From Chloroflexota bacterium (GTDB lineage Bacteria; Chloroflexota; UBA5177; JANWHV01): 8,975 nt of DNA. The stretch spans positions 1-8,975 of the forward strand of contig JAICHN010000208.1 of the NCBI GenBank assembly GCA_025924845.1. Reading direction: 5' to 3'. A program made the translations under genes and the position numbers. A model generated the notes under the pieces. It saw nothing but the letters and a program-made list of their open reading frames with translations. It was not told where the DNA came from and ran no database searches. The stretch's first letter is position 1; every line of letters begins with the position of its first letter. This document shows, one piece after another, positions 1 to 7,014 of the stretch.

Positions 1-68
1 CACCAGCCGAGCAGGAGCGTGCCGCCGACATAGCCGGCAACTACGAGGACCGCGGGTAGCATCTCCAT
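1..68 (-). CDS. N-terminus of a membrane protein, possibly sodium:solute symporter (partial)
   Basis: Only the first 22 or so codons are inside the window, and the rest lies beyond the left edge. The reading is MEMLPAVLVVAGYVGG followed by TLLLGW, a hydrophobic stretch that looks like a first transmembrane helix. The Tyr plus Leu/Gly spacing resembles the first helix of sodium:solute symporters, but this is too short for a firm family call. Two starts are possible: ATG at 68-66, or ATG at 62-60. A purine-rich GGTGGAAGG at 80-72 is better spaced for the second. The start lies 12 bases after the stop of the PaaK-like gene, so the two are very likely co-transcribed. If it is a symporter, uptake of an organic acid next to an acyl-CoA-ligase-like enzyme would make sense; that is inference. 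Confidence 0.5.
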   Translation of the reverse strand, partial: MEMLPAVLVVAGYVGGTLLLGW

Positions 69-80
69 CACCCTTCCACC

Positions 81-1547
81 CTAAGTCCCCGTACCGGCCA
101 CGAAGGGCAGCCACGGCACAAAGAGTTGCTCGCGCAAGTCACACCGCAATGGCCGCGGGTGCTTCAGGTGGGCGGGATCCGGGACCAGGTGGACCCGGCG
201 CGCCGGCACCCCAGATGCCTCAAGCTGGGCTTCAATCTGTCGGCGTGTGGCCTCCGTACCCGCCGACGCTACAACTTCGACGGCCACTCCACCCGGCACA
301 GCCCAGAACCCGTAGCGCGCGGGCAGCGGCACGGCATCGACCGCTTCGAGCGCCTCAAGCACCTCGCGCGGGAAGGTCCATCCCACCTCATGCCGCACGG
401 CCAGGCGCCTTTTGCCCAGGAGGTCGGAGGTGGCGGGCATATGGCGCAGTTCGCAACACGGCGGCTCGACAAGCGGGCGCACCACATCCTCGGTGTCGTA
501 CCGAAGGATGACCGTGGCGTCGCGGTAGGGGGCGAAAGGCGTCACCACCAGCGTGCCGGCCTCGCCGGGCTTTGCCGGAACCCCAGTCCCCAGGGCGAGC
601 ACTTCCACCAACCCCTGCGAAGCCTCGAAGTGTAGGTGGCCCTCGGCGCAACGCGTGCCGAGACACGGCCACGTCTCGGTCATAGCATAGCCCTGCACGA
701 ACTCCACGGCGCCAAAGAGGTGGCGGGCGCGCGCCAACAGTCCTTCCGCCACCAGTTCGCCCCCCACGATGATGCGCTCCAGACCGAAATCGATAGGCTG
801 GTATCCGAGCTGGACGCCCCTGGTGACCAGTTCACCCAGGTACGATGGGTAGGTCTGCAGGATGCTGACCCGGGGCTTCTTCCCAGGGAGGCGATGCGTG
901 TGTGCCAGCATCGCCAGGGTGTGCGTCGGGTCGACGAGGCCGGCGAAGGTCCAGGAGGCGCCGATGCGCGTACACGCCTCCATGAAGCAGCTGTTGCCCA
1001 GCGTTGCATGTCCGCTGGTGTTGATCTGCACGAGATCCTCGGGCGTGATCTGGCCGTGGATGATGTAACTCAGAGCGGCCAGGGCAGCCGTGGTGTGGAT
1101 TTCATGCGCTGAGAAGGATATGATTGTCGGTACACCGGTCGTACCCGTGGTCGTGGTTCGCAGGGTAGGGCAGGCGGATCGGCGCACGAATGCGTCCGGC
1201 TCCTCCCGGACGGCTTCCTTCGGTGTCGGCGGAATATCGCCGATATCCGCATACTGAAGCCGGCCCGGGTCAAGGCGCAGGCGCTCGAACAGCGCGGCGT
1301 AATAGGTCGTCTCCCTGGCTCCGCGCCTGGCTTGGGCGCGGAGCCGGCGGAGCTGCATCGTTCGTCGGGTCCCTTCGTCCAGGATCGGTCCGCTCGCGAC
1401 CTGGGTGTCGGCCGCCGGAAGGGCCCCGAACTCGCGTTGTGTATCGCGCGCGGACGCGATCAGGCAATCCAGCGCCCACGAGGGGAACGGTAGGCCGAAC
1501 ACGAGGGACGCTCCGACGCGCAGTTGCGCGATCGCCGTCTCGAGCAT
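81..1547 (-). CDS. PaaK-like acyl-adenylating enzyme (phenylacetate-CoA ligase family)
   Basis: This 488-residue protein belongs to the ANL adenylate-forming superfamily, closest to the PaaK branch, which activates a carboxylic acid with ATP and usually passes it to CoA. The Ser/Thr/Gly-rich ATP loop TTTTGTTGVPT lies near residues 131-141, VGGE near 261-264, the adenine-binding YAMTE near 287-291, and the YDTEDVVRP motif with its ribose-binding Asp near 350-358. The C-terminal subdomain follows from about 375 and includes LLGKRR. A candidate catalytic Lys in LKHPRP lies near 462, but I am not sure of it. PaaK itself is about 440 residues, so this one has an N-terminal extension of some 50-60. 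The start ATG has GGGGGG nine bases upstream. The frame is intact and all Trp codons checked are TGG. The substrate cannot be told. A degenerate copy of its first 60 or so codons lies upstream at 1716-1870. Confidence 0.85.
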   Translation of the reverse strand: MLETAIAQLRVGASLVFGLPFPSWALDCLIASARDTQREFGALPAADTQVASGPILDEGTRRTMQLRRLRAQARRGARETTYYAALFERLRLDPGRLQYADIGDIPPTPKEAVREEPDAFVRRSACPTLRTTTTGTTGVPTIISFSAHEIHTTAALAALSYIIHGQITPEDLVQINTSGHATLGNSCFMEACTRIGASWTFAGLVDPTHTLAMLAHTHRLPGKKPRVSILQTYPSYLGELVTRGVQLGYQPIDFGLERIIVGGELVAEGLLARARHLFGAVEFVQGYAMTETWPCLGTRCAEGHLHFEASQGLVEVLALGTGVPAKPGEAGTLVVTPFAPYRDATVILRYDTEDVVRPLVEPPCCELRHMPATSDLLGKRRLAVRHEVGWTFPREVLEALEAVDAVPLPARYGFWAVPGGVAVEVVASAGTEATRRQIEAQLEASGVPARRVHLVPDPAHLKHPRPLRCDLREQLFVPWLPFVAGTGT

Positions 1548-1595
1548 GGATTCATTCCCCCCAGCAGTGCTGCCTATGCCCGTACTTCTTCGTGG

Positions 1596-1706
1596 CTAGA
1601 TGAAGACCTCGTCCAGGATACGGCCGCCCACCGGACCCCGGATAAGCCCCGGCGCAATGAACTGTGTCTCTTTCAAAATGTAGTTCCACAGTGGGGTGTT
1701 CGCCTC
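1596..1706 (-). pseudogene. C-terminal remnant of a heme peroxidase
   Basis: The minus-strand reading NTPLWNYILKETQF, then IAPGL, then IRGPVGGRILDEVFI and a TAG, matches what I know of the C-terminal part of bacterial members of the animal-type heme peroxidase family. There a TPLWxYIL(K/R)EA segment is followed by LGPVGGRIVAEVFIGLL. Only about 35 codons remain. The TAG falls where GLL would be expected, and upstream of NTPLW the frame runs into unrelated sequence. No start or RBS belongs to it. It lies just upstream of the intact PaaK-like gene and in the same register, so a peroxidase gene may once have preceded that gene. The family call rests on motif memory and not on a search. Confidence 0.6.
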
Positions 1707-1715
1707 CGAGGCTTC

Positions 1716-1870
1716 TCGTCCAGGATCGGCCTGCTCACCGCCTGGGGTCCCTGTCGACGGCCGGCGCCGACGAGGGAGCGGCCGGCCGAACACAGGGGTT
1801 GCTCCGGAGCGGTTACGCGGTCGCCGGGTCGAGCGTTCGATCGTTCCGCTGCCGGCACCGACGTCAGTGC
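1716..1870 (-). pseudogene. Degenerate duplicate of the 5' end of the PaaK-like gene
   Basis: Two blocks here align with the start of the intact gene. Bases 1716-1746 match 1375-1405, beginning with the identical 14-mer tcgtccaggatcgg and agreeing at about 25 of 31 positions. Bases 1764-1842 match 1472-1551 at roughly 75-80 percent by eye, including ggccgaacac and gctccg. The spacing between blocks is 66 bases in the intact gene and 17 here, a deletion of about 49 bases that also shifts the frame. The position matching the ATG of the intact gene reads AAC on the minus strand, so this copy has no start. Weak similarity seems to continue into the upstream region of both copies. It encodes nothing usable. 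Confidence 0.75.
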
Positions 1871-1886
1871 GGCTACTCGTGCCGGG

Positions 1887-1964
1887 CTAATTGCCTGCGA
1901 GCCTGAATGATAGGATGGTCAGCATGGACAGCGCGTAGCGCGAGTATACCAACATTGCCTTCAT
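1887..1964 (-). CDS. 25-residue hydrophobic small ORF with near-perfect RBS
   Basis: The reading is MKAMLVYSRYALSMLTILSF followed by RLAGN and a TAG. It has a short basic start, then a hydrophobic run of about 15 residues, as in a small membrane peptide or a cut-off signal peptide. The unusual part is the translation signal: AAAGGAGGTG at 1980-1971 sits with an 8-base spacer between GGAGG and the ATG at 1964. A second in-frame ATG at 1970 would add two residues but touches the Shine-Dalgarno. I do not recognise the peptide. It could be a leader peptide, a genuine small membrane protein, or the surviving front of a gene whose remainder was lost, since the degenerate PaaK copy and the peroxidase scrap lie directly downstream on the same strand. 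Confidence 0.45.
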   Translation of the reverse strand: MKAMLVYSRYALSMLTILSFRLAGN

Positions 1965-1970
1965 CGACAT

Positions 1971-1980
1971 CACCTCCTTT
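1971..1980 (-). promoter_or_regulatory. Near-perfect Shine-Dalgarno of the small ORF
   Basis: The minus strand reads AAAGGAGGTG, almost fully complementary to the 3' end of 16S rRNA. It is one of the two strongest ribosome binding sites in the window and supports ATG 1964 as the start. Confidence 0.6.
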
Positions 1981-2040
1981 CTGTTGTCTCGCTCCGGTAG
2001 ATCCCAGTGTGGGGCGCACGCCGAGCAATTACCACCCAAA

Positions 2041-2060
2041 ACTCACAAGTTTACTCACAA
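2041..2060. repeat. Short direct repeat, 8 bases at 12-base spacing
   Basis: ACTCACAA occurs at 2041-2048 and again at 2053-2060, with TTT or GTTT between. On the minus strand this reads TTGTGAGT twice, about 80 bases upstream of the small ORF. The local sequence is more AT-rich than its surroundings. A 12-base period is close to one helical turn, so a regulator site is possible, but no family is recognised and no convincing -35/-10 pair goes with it. Confidence 0.3.
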
Positions 2061-2095
2061 AATGGCGCCAAACAGGGTCGAGATCGGTCCGACCC

Positions 2096-2266
2096 GCCGG
2101 CCGGGTCCTGTTTACCCAGGCCACCCGGAAGCTGGTCCAGGCCACCCTGCCCGAGGGGTGCCGGATACGGGGGGTAGGGCAGCACAGCCTGAGCGTGGTT
2201 GAACGGCCCCAGCCCATCTACCAACTCCTGCCCGCGCTCCGGCCCGCCGCTTTGCAACCTACCGGT
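2096..2266 (+). pseudogene. Remnant of a class III cyclase/ATPase regulator (end of cyclase domain)
   Basis: The plus-strand reading AGRVLFTQATRKLVQATLPE, then GCRIRGVGQHSLSVVERPQP and IYQLLPALRPAALQP, matches the segment after the catalytic core of adenylate/guanylate cyclase-type proteins. There the usual form is GxVLLSxATxxLVxxxLPEGVxLRDLGEHRLKDLxRPExIYQLxxPxLP. About 55 codons survive in one frame. Upstream, the frame (open from 1907) shows no cyclase core. Downstream it turns into low-complexity Gly/Ala sequence, where a full protein would continue into an AAA-type ATPase. There is no start or RBS. It is a broken scrap of a large signalling protein common in Chloroflexota and Actinobacteria. 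The family is recognised from motif knowledge only. Confidence 0.65.
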
Positions 2267-2478
2267 GCAACCGACCAGCCCCGTGGGGTGGGATCGGGAG
2301 CCGGCGGCGGTGGGGCGAGGGGCGGCGTTGTCGGAGGGCTACGCGCATTCTGCAAAGTGTTAGCGATCATGTTAGTCGGCGGGGCGATCGTGCATACCGC
2401 GGCAGCCGGAAGTAGCGCATGATGTGGGCGGATTGACGGCGCAAGGTGTGCGCCGCGATCAGATAAAGGAGGAGCCCC
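2267..2478. other. Intergenic leader region upstream of the HAF-repeat gene
   Basis: No gene is supported here. The stretch is GC-rich with a low-complexity G run near 2290-2330. It ends in a perfect 7-bp inverted repeat, CGGCGCA (2437-2443) and TGCGCCG (2449-2455) around a 5-base loop, just before the ribosome binding site of the HAF gene. TTGACG at 2433-2438 could be a -35 element, but no acceptable -10 lies 16-18 bases beyond it. The hairpin may be a leader structure affecting translation; that is a guess. Confidence 0.4.
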
Positions 2479-3570
2479 ATGTTCATGGCTCGGAGCTTGT
2501 GAGGCGCACTGGTTGCGTTCGCGCTGTTACCTGCAATCGGCTTCCATGCTGTGACGGCGGGCGCGGTGCCCGTGACACGGTTTACGATTACGACCCTGGA
2601 CACACTTGGCGGACCAACCGGTTCCGCTTACAGCTTAAACAATAAGGGTGAGGTAACGGGAACCGCGGATCTGGTCGGCGGTAAGGTGCATCACGCGTAT
2701 CTGTGGTCGGCCAAGGGCATCACGAACCTGGGAGCGCTCAGTGGTTCCTATACCGACGCCAATGCCATCAACAATCTTGGCGAGGTGGTAGGCACCGCCG
2801 AAATCAAAGAATCCGGGGACGGCACGGCACACTTCTGCGAAAGCACCGCCGATGCATGCCACGCTTTCCTTTGGGATCACGGGGTGATGCGCGATCTCGG
2901 TACGCTGGGCGGTGTGAGCAGTCAGGCCCTGGGGATTAACCATCTCGGCCAGGTTGTAGGCAACTCGGAAACCACTTCCTACGGCGCCCAAAGCCCATTC
3001 ATCTGGCAGAAGGGGAAAATGAAGGCGCTCGGCGGCGCAATCAACTCCTATTCTACAGTGGGCGCTTCGGCAATCAATAATAAGGGCGAGATTGTCGGCA
3101 TCATGGCCACTCTGGATGGCACTTCTCACTATGCCTTCGTTTGGTATAACAACAAGATGACGGACTTGGGGGTAGGAGACGGCACGGCCTCGGATGCATA
3201 CACCATCAATGATAAGGGGCAGGTAGCCGGCGCAACCGTGATGACCGACAATATAACCAGTCATGCCTTCGTCTGGAAGGCGGGGGTGATGCATTATCTC
3301 CCCGCCGTCAAAGGCGACACGAGCACCTTCCCCAACTTTATCAACGATGCCGGGGTGGTCGTGGGTAGTTCCCTCCAGGGAACGACATCCTCGCGGGCCG
3401 TCCTCTGGCGCTCCGGCCGCGTGGTGGATCTGAACAAGGTTATTCCGTCTGGCACCGGCTGGCACCTTGACTACGCGGCCGGCATTAATGAGCAGGGGCA
3501 GATCGTTGGAGGAGGTACCTTCCACGGGAAGCAGCGGGGATTCCTGCTGACGCCCGTCGTCGGGCAATAG
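2479..3570 (+). pseudogene. HAF-repeat secreted protein, signal peptide interrupted by in-frame TGA
   Basis: The body (GTG at 2551 onward gives 339 residues) contains seven units of about 45 residues. Each has an INxxGxVVG strand, a HAFLW or similar strand, and a DLGxLGG turn, for example ANAINNLGEVVGTAE, HAFLWDHGVMRDLGTLGG and AAGINEQGQIVGG. The protein ends GFLLTPVVGQ, a usual HAF ending. Such beta-rich repeats are typical of exported proteins of unknown function. Unit 2 has a Cys pair (CESTADAC) that could form a disulfide. The natural start is ATG 2479, four bases after AAAGGAGGAG. It opens a signal peptide reading MFMARSL, then TGA at 2500-2502, then GALVAFALLPAIGFHAVTAG, with likely cleavage near AGA. 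TGG (Trp) is the simplest ancestral codon. Without read-through, translation from GTG 2551 would lack the signal peptide. The body has no other lesion and looks less GC-rich than its neighbours by eye. Confidence 0.8.
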
Positions 3571-3610
3571 GGGCCGTTTCAGTACAGCCTGTAGTAAGCC
3601 TCACACCTGT

Positions 3611-3676
3611 GTAGGGACACCTCTTGTGAGTGCCCCGGCGCGGGCCGCCAAGGGCACCCACAAGAGGTGTCCCTAC
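3611..3676. repeat. REP-like double palindrome between convergent genes
   Basis: The arms at 3611-3635 and 3652-3676 are inverted copies, 24 of 25 bases complementary, around a 16-base GC-rich loop. Each arm is itself an imperfect palindrome of the form GGGACACC, spacer, GGTGCCC-like, so the element can form one long stem or two small ones. Sequences of this GGGACACC/GGTGTCCC type are, to my knowledge, dispersed many times in Chloroflexota and some other genomes. That makes it a REP- or MITE-like unit and not a gene-specific site. It lies between the ends of the HAF-repeat gene and the regulator, so it may also terminate transcription from both sides. It has no U-tract. No second copy is in the window. 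Confidence 0.7.
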
Positions 3677-3723
3677 CGGAGCCGCTCCGGTGTTTGGGCC
3701 ACGTTGGACCAGAGAGGCAGTGC

Positions 3724-5010
3724 TTAACGAGTCCAGACGAGGTCATGCGCCGCCGGCCCAATGCGCTCCACGATCGCCCGTCGTTCGACCTCGGCCGCCC
3801 GTGCCGTCGGCTTGCTGCCCGCGGCACGGGCTACGTCCTCGAGCACGACCAGGGTGCGCGCCAACTGCACCGCGGCGTGTTGCTCGAGGGCAACGGCCGC
3901 GCTCTCGCGCAAAACGGTAAGCGCGGCAGCGGGCTTGTCCTCAGCCGCCAGGAGCAGTCCCCGTGCACGGAGGAGGGGTGGCCGCCCCAGAAAGGGCTCG
4001 TAGTTGGTCGCCGCTTGCTCGGCTTCGGTCAACATTGCCTCGGCGTCGGCGGTTTGCAATAGGGCGGCCGCTTCGACCAGTGGTCCATGGAGCAGCGGAC
4101 CATGCATCCACAGCGCGTGCGAACGCGCCAACTCCCAAGCGTCGCGAGAGTGCTGTTCCGCCTCGCGAGGCCGGCCGAGCTGAAGATAGGACTCAGCGAG
4201 GTAGGAGAGTGTGCCGATCAGATATTTGATACTCTGCTGCTCCTTCAAGTCGGCCATACCACGTCTGCCTGCCGCCAGGGTGCCTTCATGGTCGCCCGAT
4301 GCCCAACAATACTGTTGCTCATGCAAAGCAATCGGCTGCAGGGCGATCGCGGCGGCGAATAGGCGCTTTGCCGCGTGCCAGTCTCCCATCAACAGCGCGA
4401 CTCTGGCCCCTTCGCGCACGCCCTGTGCGTGCTCGTTCGGCATGACGCGCTCGCCGGCCAGGTTGACCACGCGGGCGAACTGCGCTCCGGCCTCGCGAAG
4501 ATTGCCCGCCGTGAAATGGGTAAATCCACGGAACCAGACAAACAGCGCCTGGGCGCTCAACTCGCCCGCGCTTTGCACAACCGCATCTCCCTGGTCAAGC
4601 AACGAGAGCATAGCCGAAGCGGGCGTACCCTGCTCGAATCGGGCCATGGTCTCCTGGTATACGATGTTGAACCGAGCCCGAGTGCTGCCTACATGTTCGG
4701 CCAGAAGGGCCGCGCGCTTGAAGTACGGAGCGGCGGCCTCGAAGTTGCCGATGCCCGGGCCGAGGGCCTCTGCCATGCCCAATACGAGCTGCAGCAGCGT
4801 GTCATCCTCTCGGTCGGCGGGCCAGAGATCGAGGGCCCGCGCGTAGTGCGGGACACGGGCCCGAGCATCCATGCCCTGAGCTCGGGCCAGGGCGTGATGG
4901 ACAAGGGCAAGCTCCGCCGTGTCACCGGCTTCCTCGACAAGGGTGCGGGCCGCATTGAGCACCAAGCGTGCCTCATCCAGTTTCATAGACGTGGCAAGGG
5001 CGACGCCCAT
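3724..5010 (-). pseudogene. XRE-AAA-TPR regulator, part 3 of 3: TPR domain
   Basis: This 428-codon open stretch is almost all paired helices rich in Ala, Leu, Glu and Tyr, such as LDEARLVLNAARTLVEEAGD, HYARALDLWPADREDD and EAEQHSRDAWELARSHALW. That is the TPR-like solenoid found at the C-terminus of large ATP-dependent regulators. It is not an independent gene. The ATG at 5010 has no ribosome binding site, and the frame reads straight back through LQRKMGVALATSM and ISAAI to the TGA at 5040-5038, which ends part 2 in the same frame. In intact relatives this domain senses a ligand or partner and controls the ATPase. The stop is TAA at 3726-3724. A polypeptide stopping at the TGA would lose the whole domain. 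Confidence 0.8.
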
Positions 5011-5037
5011 TTTGCGCTGTAAGATTGCAGCGGATAT

Positions 5038-6015
5038 TCAGTCGTCGGCGCGCAGGCGTATCTCAAGAGCCGATTGGAAATAGCTGACCGCCTCGTCCAG
5101 GGCAAAGAGGCGCGCGGCATGGTCTCCGGCCAATTCCAGATAGCGGACGGCGCGCGCCTCTTTGCCGCCCGCCAGAAAATGGCGCGCAACTTCGGCGGCG
5201 GTATCGAGCCGCTCTCCTCTGGCGCGCTCCAGGGCCTCGGCGGCCTTCACGTGCAATTGCCGTAGTCTATAGCGCGGCAACTCATCGGCAAGGGTCCGTG
5301 CTACAAGTTCGTGTACGAAGGCGTAGCGCTCTTGCCGACCATACCGGCGCTCCTCCACCAATCGCGCCGCCAGAAGCGCATCCATCTCGGTCAGTACTGT
5401 TTCCTCTTCCAGTTCGGCGGCGGCAAGCAGGATATCCAGCTCGAACTCCTGGCCAAACACGGCGGCTTGATGGAAGAGGTTCCGCGCGCTCGGTGACAGA
5501 TACCCGATGCGTTGGGCGACCACGGCTCGGATCGAAAACGGCGCCGTCATTTCCCGCACCGCGGTGCCATCCCAACGTGCTCCGTCCCGATCAAGCGCAC
5601 CTTGCTCGACCAGCGATTTCACGATCTCGATAGTGAAAAACGGATTGCCGGCAGTCCGCGCATGAACCAGCGCGCCAAGATCCTCGGAGACCTCCGCAAT
5701 AGCGAAGTGGGCGCCGATTTGCTGAGCGGTTTCTTGCGGTGAGAGAGGAGACAGGGTACGCATTTCCACTAAACCATCCCTCACCAGGTTGGCCAGCGCG
5801 GTGGTCAGGGGCCGACCAGGCACAACCTCCAGATCGCGATAGGAGCCGAGTATGAAGGTCCGGTGAGCATGGAGGGCGCGAGCCAGATGGACAAAAAGCT
5901 CCAGGCAGGCGCTGTCCGCCCAATGTAGGTCATCCACGAGCAAGGCCAGAGGTGCCTCGTCGGCCAGATTTTGGAGAAACCCGGCCGCGGCCGTGAGGAC
6001 GCGGACGGGGATCAT
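5038..6015 (-). pseudogene. XRE-AAA-TPR regulator, part 2 of 3: rest of the NTPase domain
   Basis: The stretch begins within the ATPase domain. Walker B is LALLVDDLHWAD (residues 23-34 of this piece), followed by the ILGSYRD strand near 55-61 and the TAGNPFFTIEIV helix, all typical of the STAND/AAA_16 NTPases of MalT- and AfsR-like regulators. A winged-helix-like part (IGYLSPSARNLFHQAAVFG, then FELDIL) and the first TPR-like helices (YLELAGDHAARLFALDEAVS) follow. It ends with RLRADD and TGA (5040-5038), and the same frame continues into part 3, so the TGA is a nonsense codon inside the gene. Its ATG at 6015 is not a true start: the frame has to be joined to part 1 by removing one base from the C run at 6010-6007. 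Confidence 0.85.
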
Positions 6016-6718
6016 CGCTGCTCATGGGGGCCGGGAGGACCGCATCGGGGAGCAGCCGGCCTAGATCGCGGAAGCGCACGGCGGCCTGTTCGCGAAGGGC
6101 GGGAGAAGCGGCGGCCCAGGCCGCGGCGAGGGCCTCCAGGAACGGAAAGAATGGGGATCCCACGTGCTCCTCATAGCAACGGCCGATCAGGACCACGAAG
6201 CCCATTTCCCGGGCCCGGATCATCGCTTCCTGCGCCAGGCGGGTCTTGCCCACGCCTGCCTCGCCGGTAAGCATGATGAGCCGGCCTCGCCCGGTTGCCG
6301 CGTCGTGCAGAGCCGTCAGCACGCGCCCCGACTCCGCGTTTCGGGCGATCATGGGAGTGGTGGGGCAGGCGCCAAGATAGCCGCCGGTTGGGAGGCCCGG
6401 CGTGGGCGCCCTGGCGTCCGGCGCTGCCGATGCCGCGGCGGCAGATTGGGGGCTTGATTGGTGCGCCCGGGGGTCCTGGAGCGCGACGGCCTCGAATGTG
6501 GCCCGCTCGTCGCCGTCTAAACCAAGCGCATCGGCAAGCAGGGCAACGGTGTCACGGTGAGGCGTACGGGTGGCGCCCCGCTCGAAATCACTGACGGAGC
6601 GCCAACTCACCCGAGATGCCTCGGCCAGTTGTTCCTGGGTCAGGCCTTTCCGACGGCGAAGCCGACGGAGGAGCGCGGCAAAGGATTCAGCGTTTGGACC
6701 GCCGTCGCCCATTCCCAC
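5930..6718 (-). pseudogene. XRE-AAA-TPR regulator, part 1 of 3: HTH and Walker A
   Basis: Residues 12-70 form an XRE-type helix-turn-helix (LLRRLRRRKGLTQEQLAEAS, then RVSWRSVSDFERGATRTPHR), which would bind DNA. An Ala/Pro-rich linker of about 40 residues follows, then the start of the NTPase with Walker A GEAGVGKT at 152-159 and CYEEHVGSPFFPFLEALAA at 181-199. After LLPDAVLPAPMSSDDP (about residue 238) the frame turns to unrelated Arg/Gly-rich sequence, while the expected continuation VRVLTAAAGFLQNLA is found one base off. An extra C in the CCCC at 6010-6007 explains it exactly. The start is GTG 6718 or, more likely, ATG 6712; neither has a strong RBS. Whole gene, parts 1 to 3: 2995 bases, three times 998 plus 1, as a one-base insertion predicts. 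It is divergent from the sugar-binding protein gene and may have controlled it. Confidence 0.85.
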
Positions 6719-6768
6719 GCCGCTTTCGTACTTCTAGATCGCGCTGGTGGAGTACCTTTCCAGTAGCT

Positions 6769-6785
6769 TATGCTTACGTAGCATA
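6769..6785. promoter_or_regulatory. Inverted repeat, possible operator of the regulator
   Basis: TATGCT and AGCATA form perfect 6-bp arms around TACGT, about 50-60 bases upstream of the regulator start. Position and symmetry suit a dimeric DNA-binding protein such as an XRE-type regulator acting on its own promoter. One copy only, so this is tentative. Confidence 0.3.
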
Positions 6786-7014
6786 TAGCGACAGGCGGCG
6801 GCAAGGTAAGTGGGTAGCTCGACGCCCAGGGTATAGCTTCCTCCACTATAGATTTTTCAAGGTTGGGTGGCGCCCTGGTCTAGTGATGTCACAGCCGGCG
6901 TACTTTACAGGGCGTGGACCGGCGAAGGCATTCGCACTGCAGAGACGGGGTAGCCGCGGCTGCGCATGGCCGGCTCCGGTACCCAATCCCAGCGGATGCC
7001 GCATTAGACAACTG

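Noticed and set aside
126..1603. Several plus-strand ORFs of 70-170 codons
   Set aside because: They are antisense to the intact PaaK-like gene, rich in Arg, Gly, Ala and Pro, without domain-like sequence; shadows of a high-GC gene.
1602..1633. Third copy of the tcgtccaggat repeat
   Set aside because: The shared 11 bases fall within the peroxidase remnant and similarity drops quickly; coincidence is as likely as common origin.
1596..1793. 65-codon ORF as a RiPP or other peptide precursor next to an adenylating enzyme
   Set aside because: The C-terminal half reads as a peroxidase remnant and the N-terminal half is the frame-shifted PaaK duplicate; no modifying enzyme is nearby.
1907..2422. 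171-codon plus-strand ORF as a real gene
   Set aside because: Only the middle 55 codons look like protein (cyclase remnant). Both ends are low-complexity or antisense, and there is no RBS.
2635..3567. 310-codon minus-strand ORF under the HAF-repeat gene
   Set aside because: It mirrors the repeats of the sense frame and has no RBS or recognisable motif. The sense strand gives clear HAF units.
4211..5022. Plus-strand ORFs of about 210 codons inside the regulator
   Set aside because: Antisense to the TPR domain; composition and lack of motifs mark them as shadows.
2500..5040. TGA recoded as Trp or Gly
   Set aside because: Trp in intact neighbours is always TGG, and the binding protein is broken by TAA instead. 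No stem-loop typical of selenocysteine was apparent after the TGA at 2500.
6000..6035. Programmed ribosomal frameshift joining regulator parts 1 and 2
   Set aside because: The site is a plain C run without a slippery heptamer or clear stimulator, and the gene has a second break at 5038, so mutation or consensus error is simpler.
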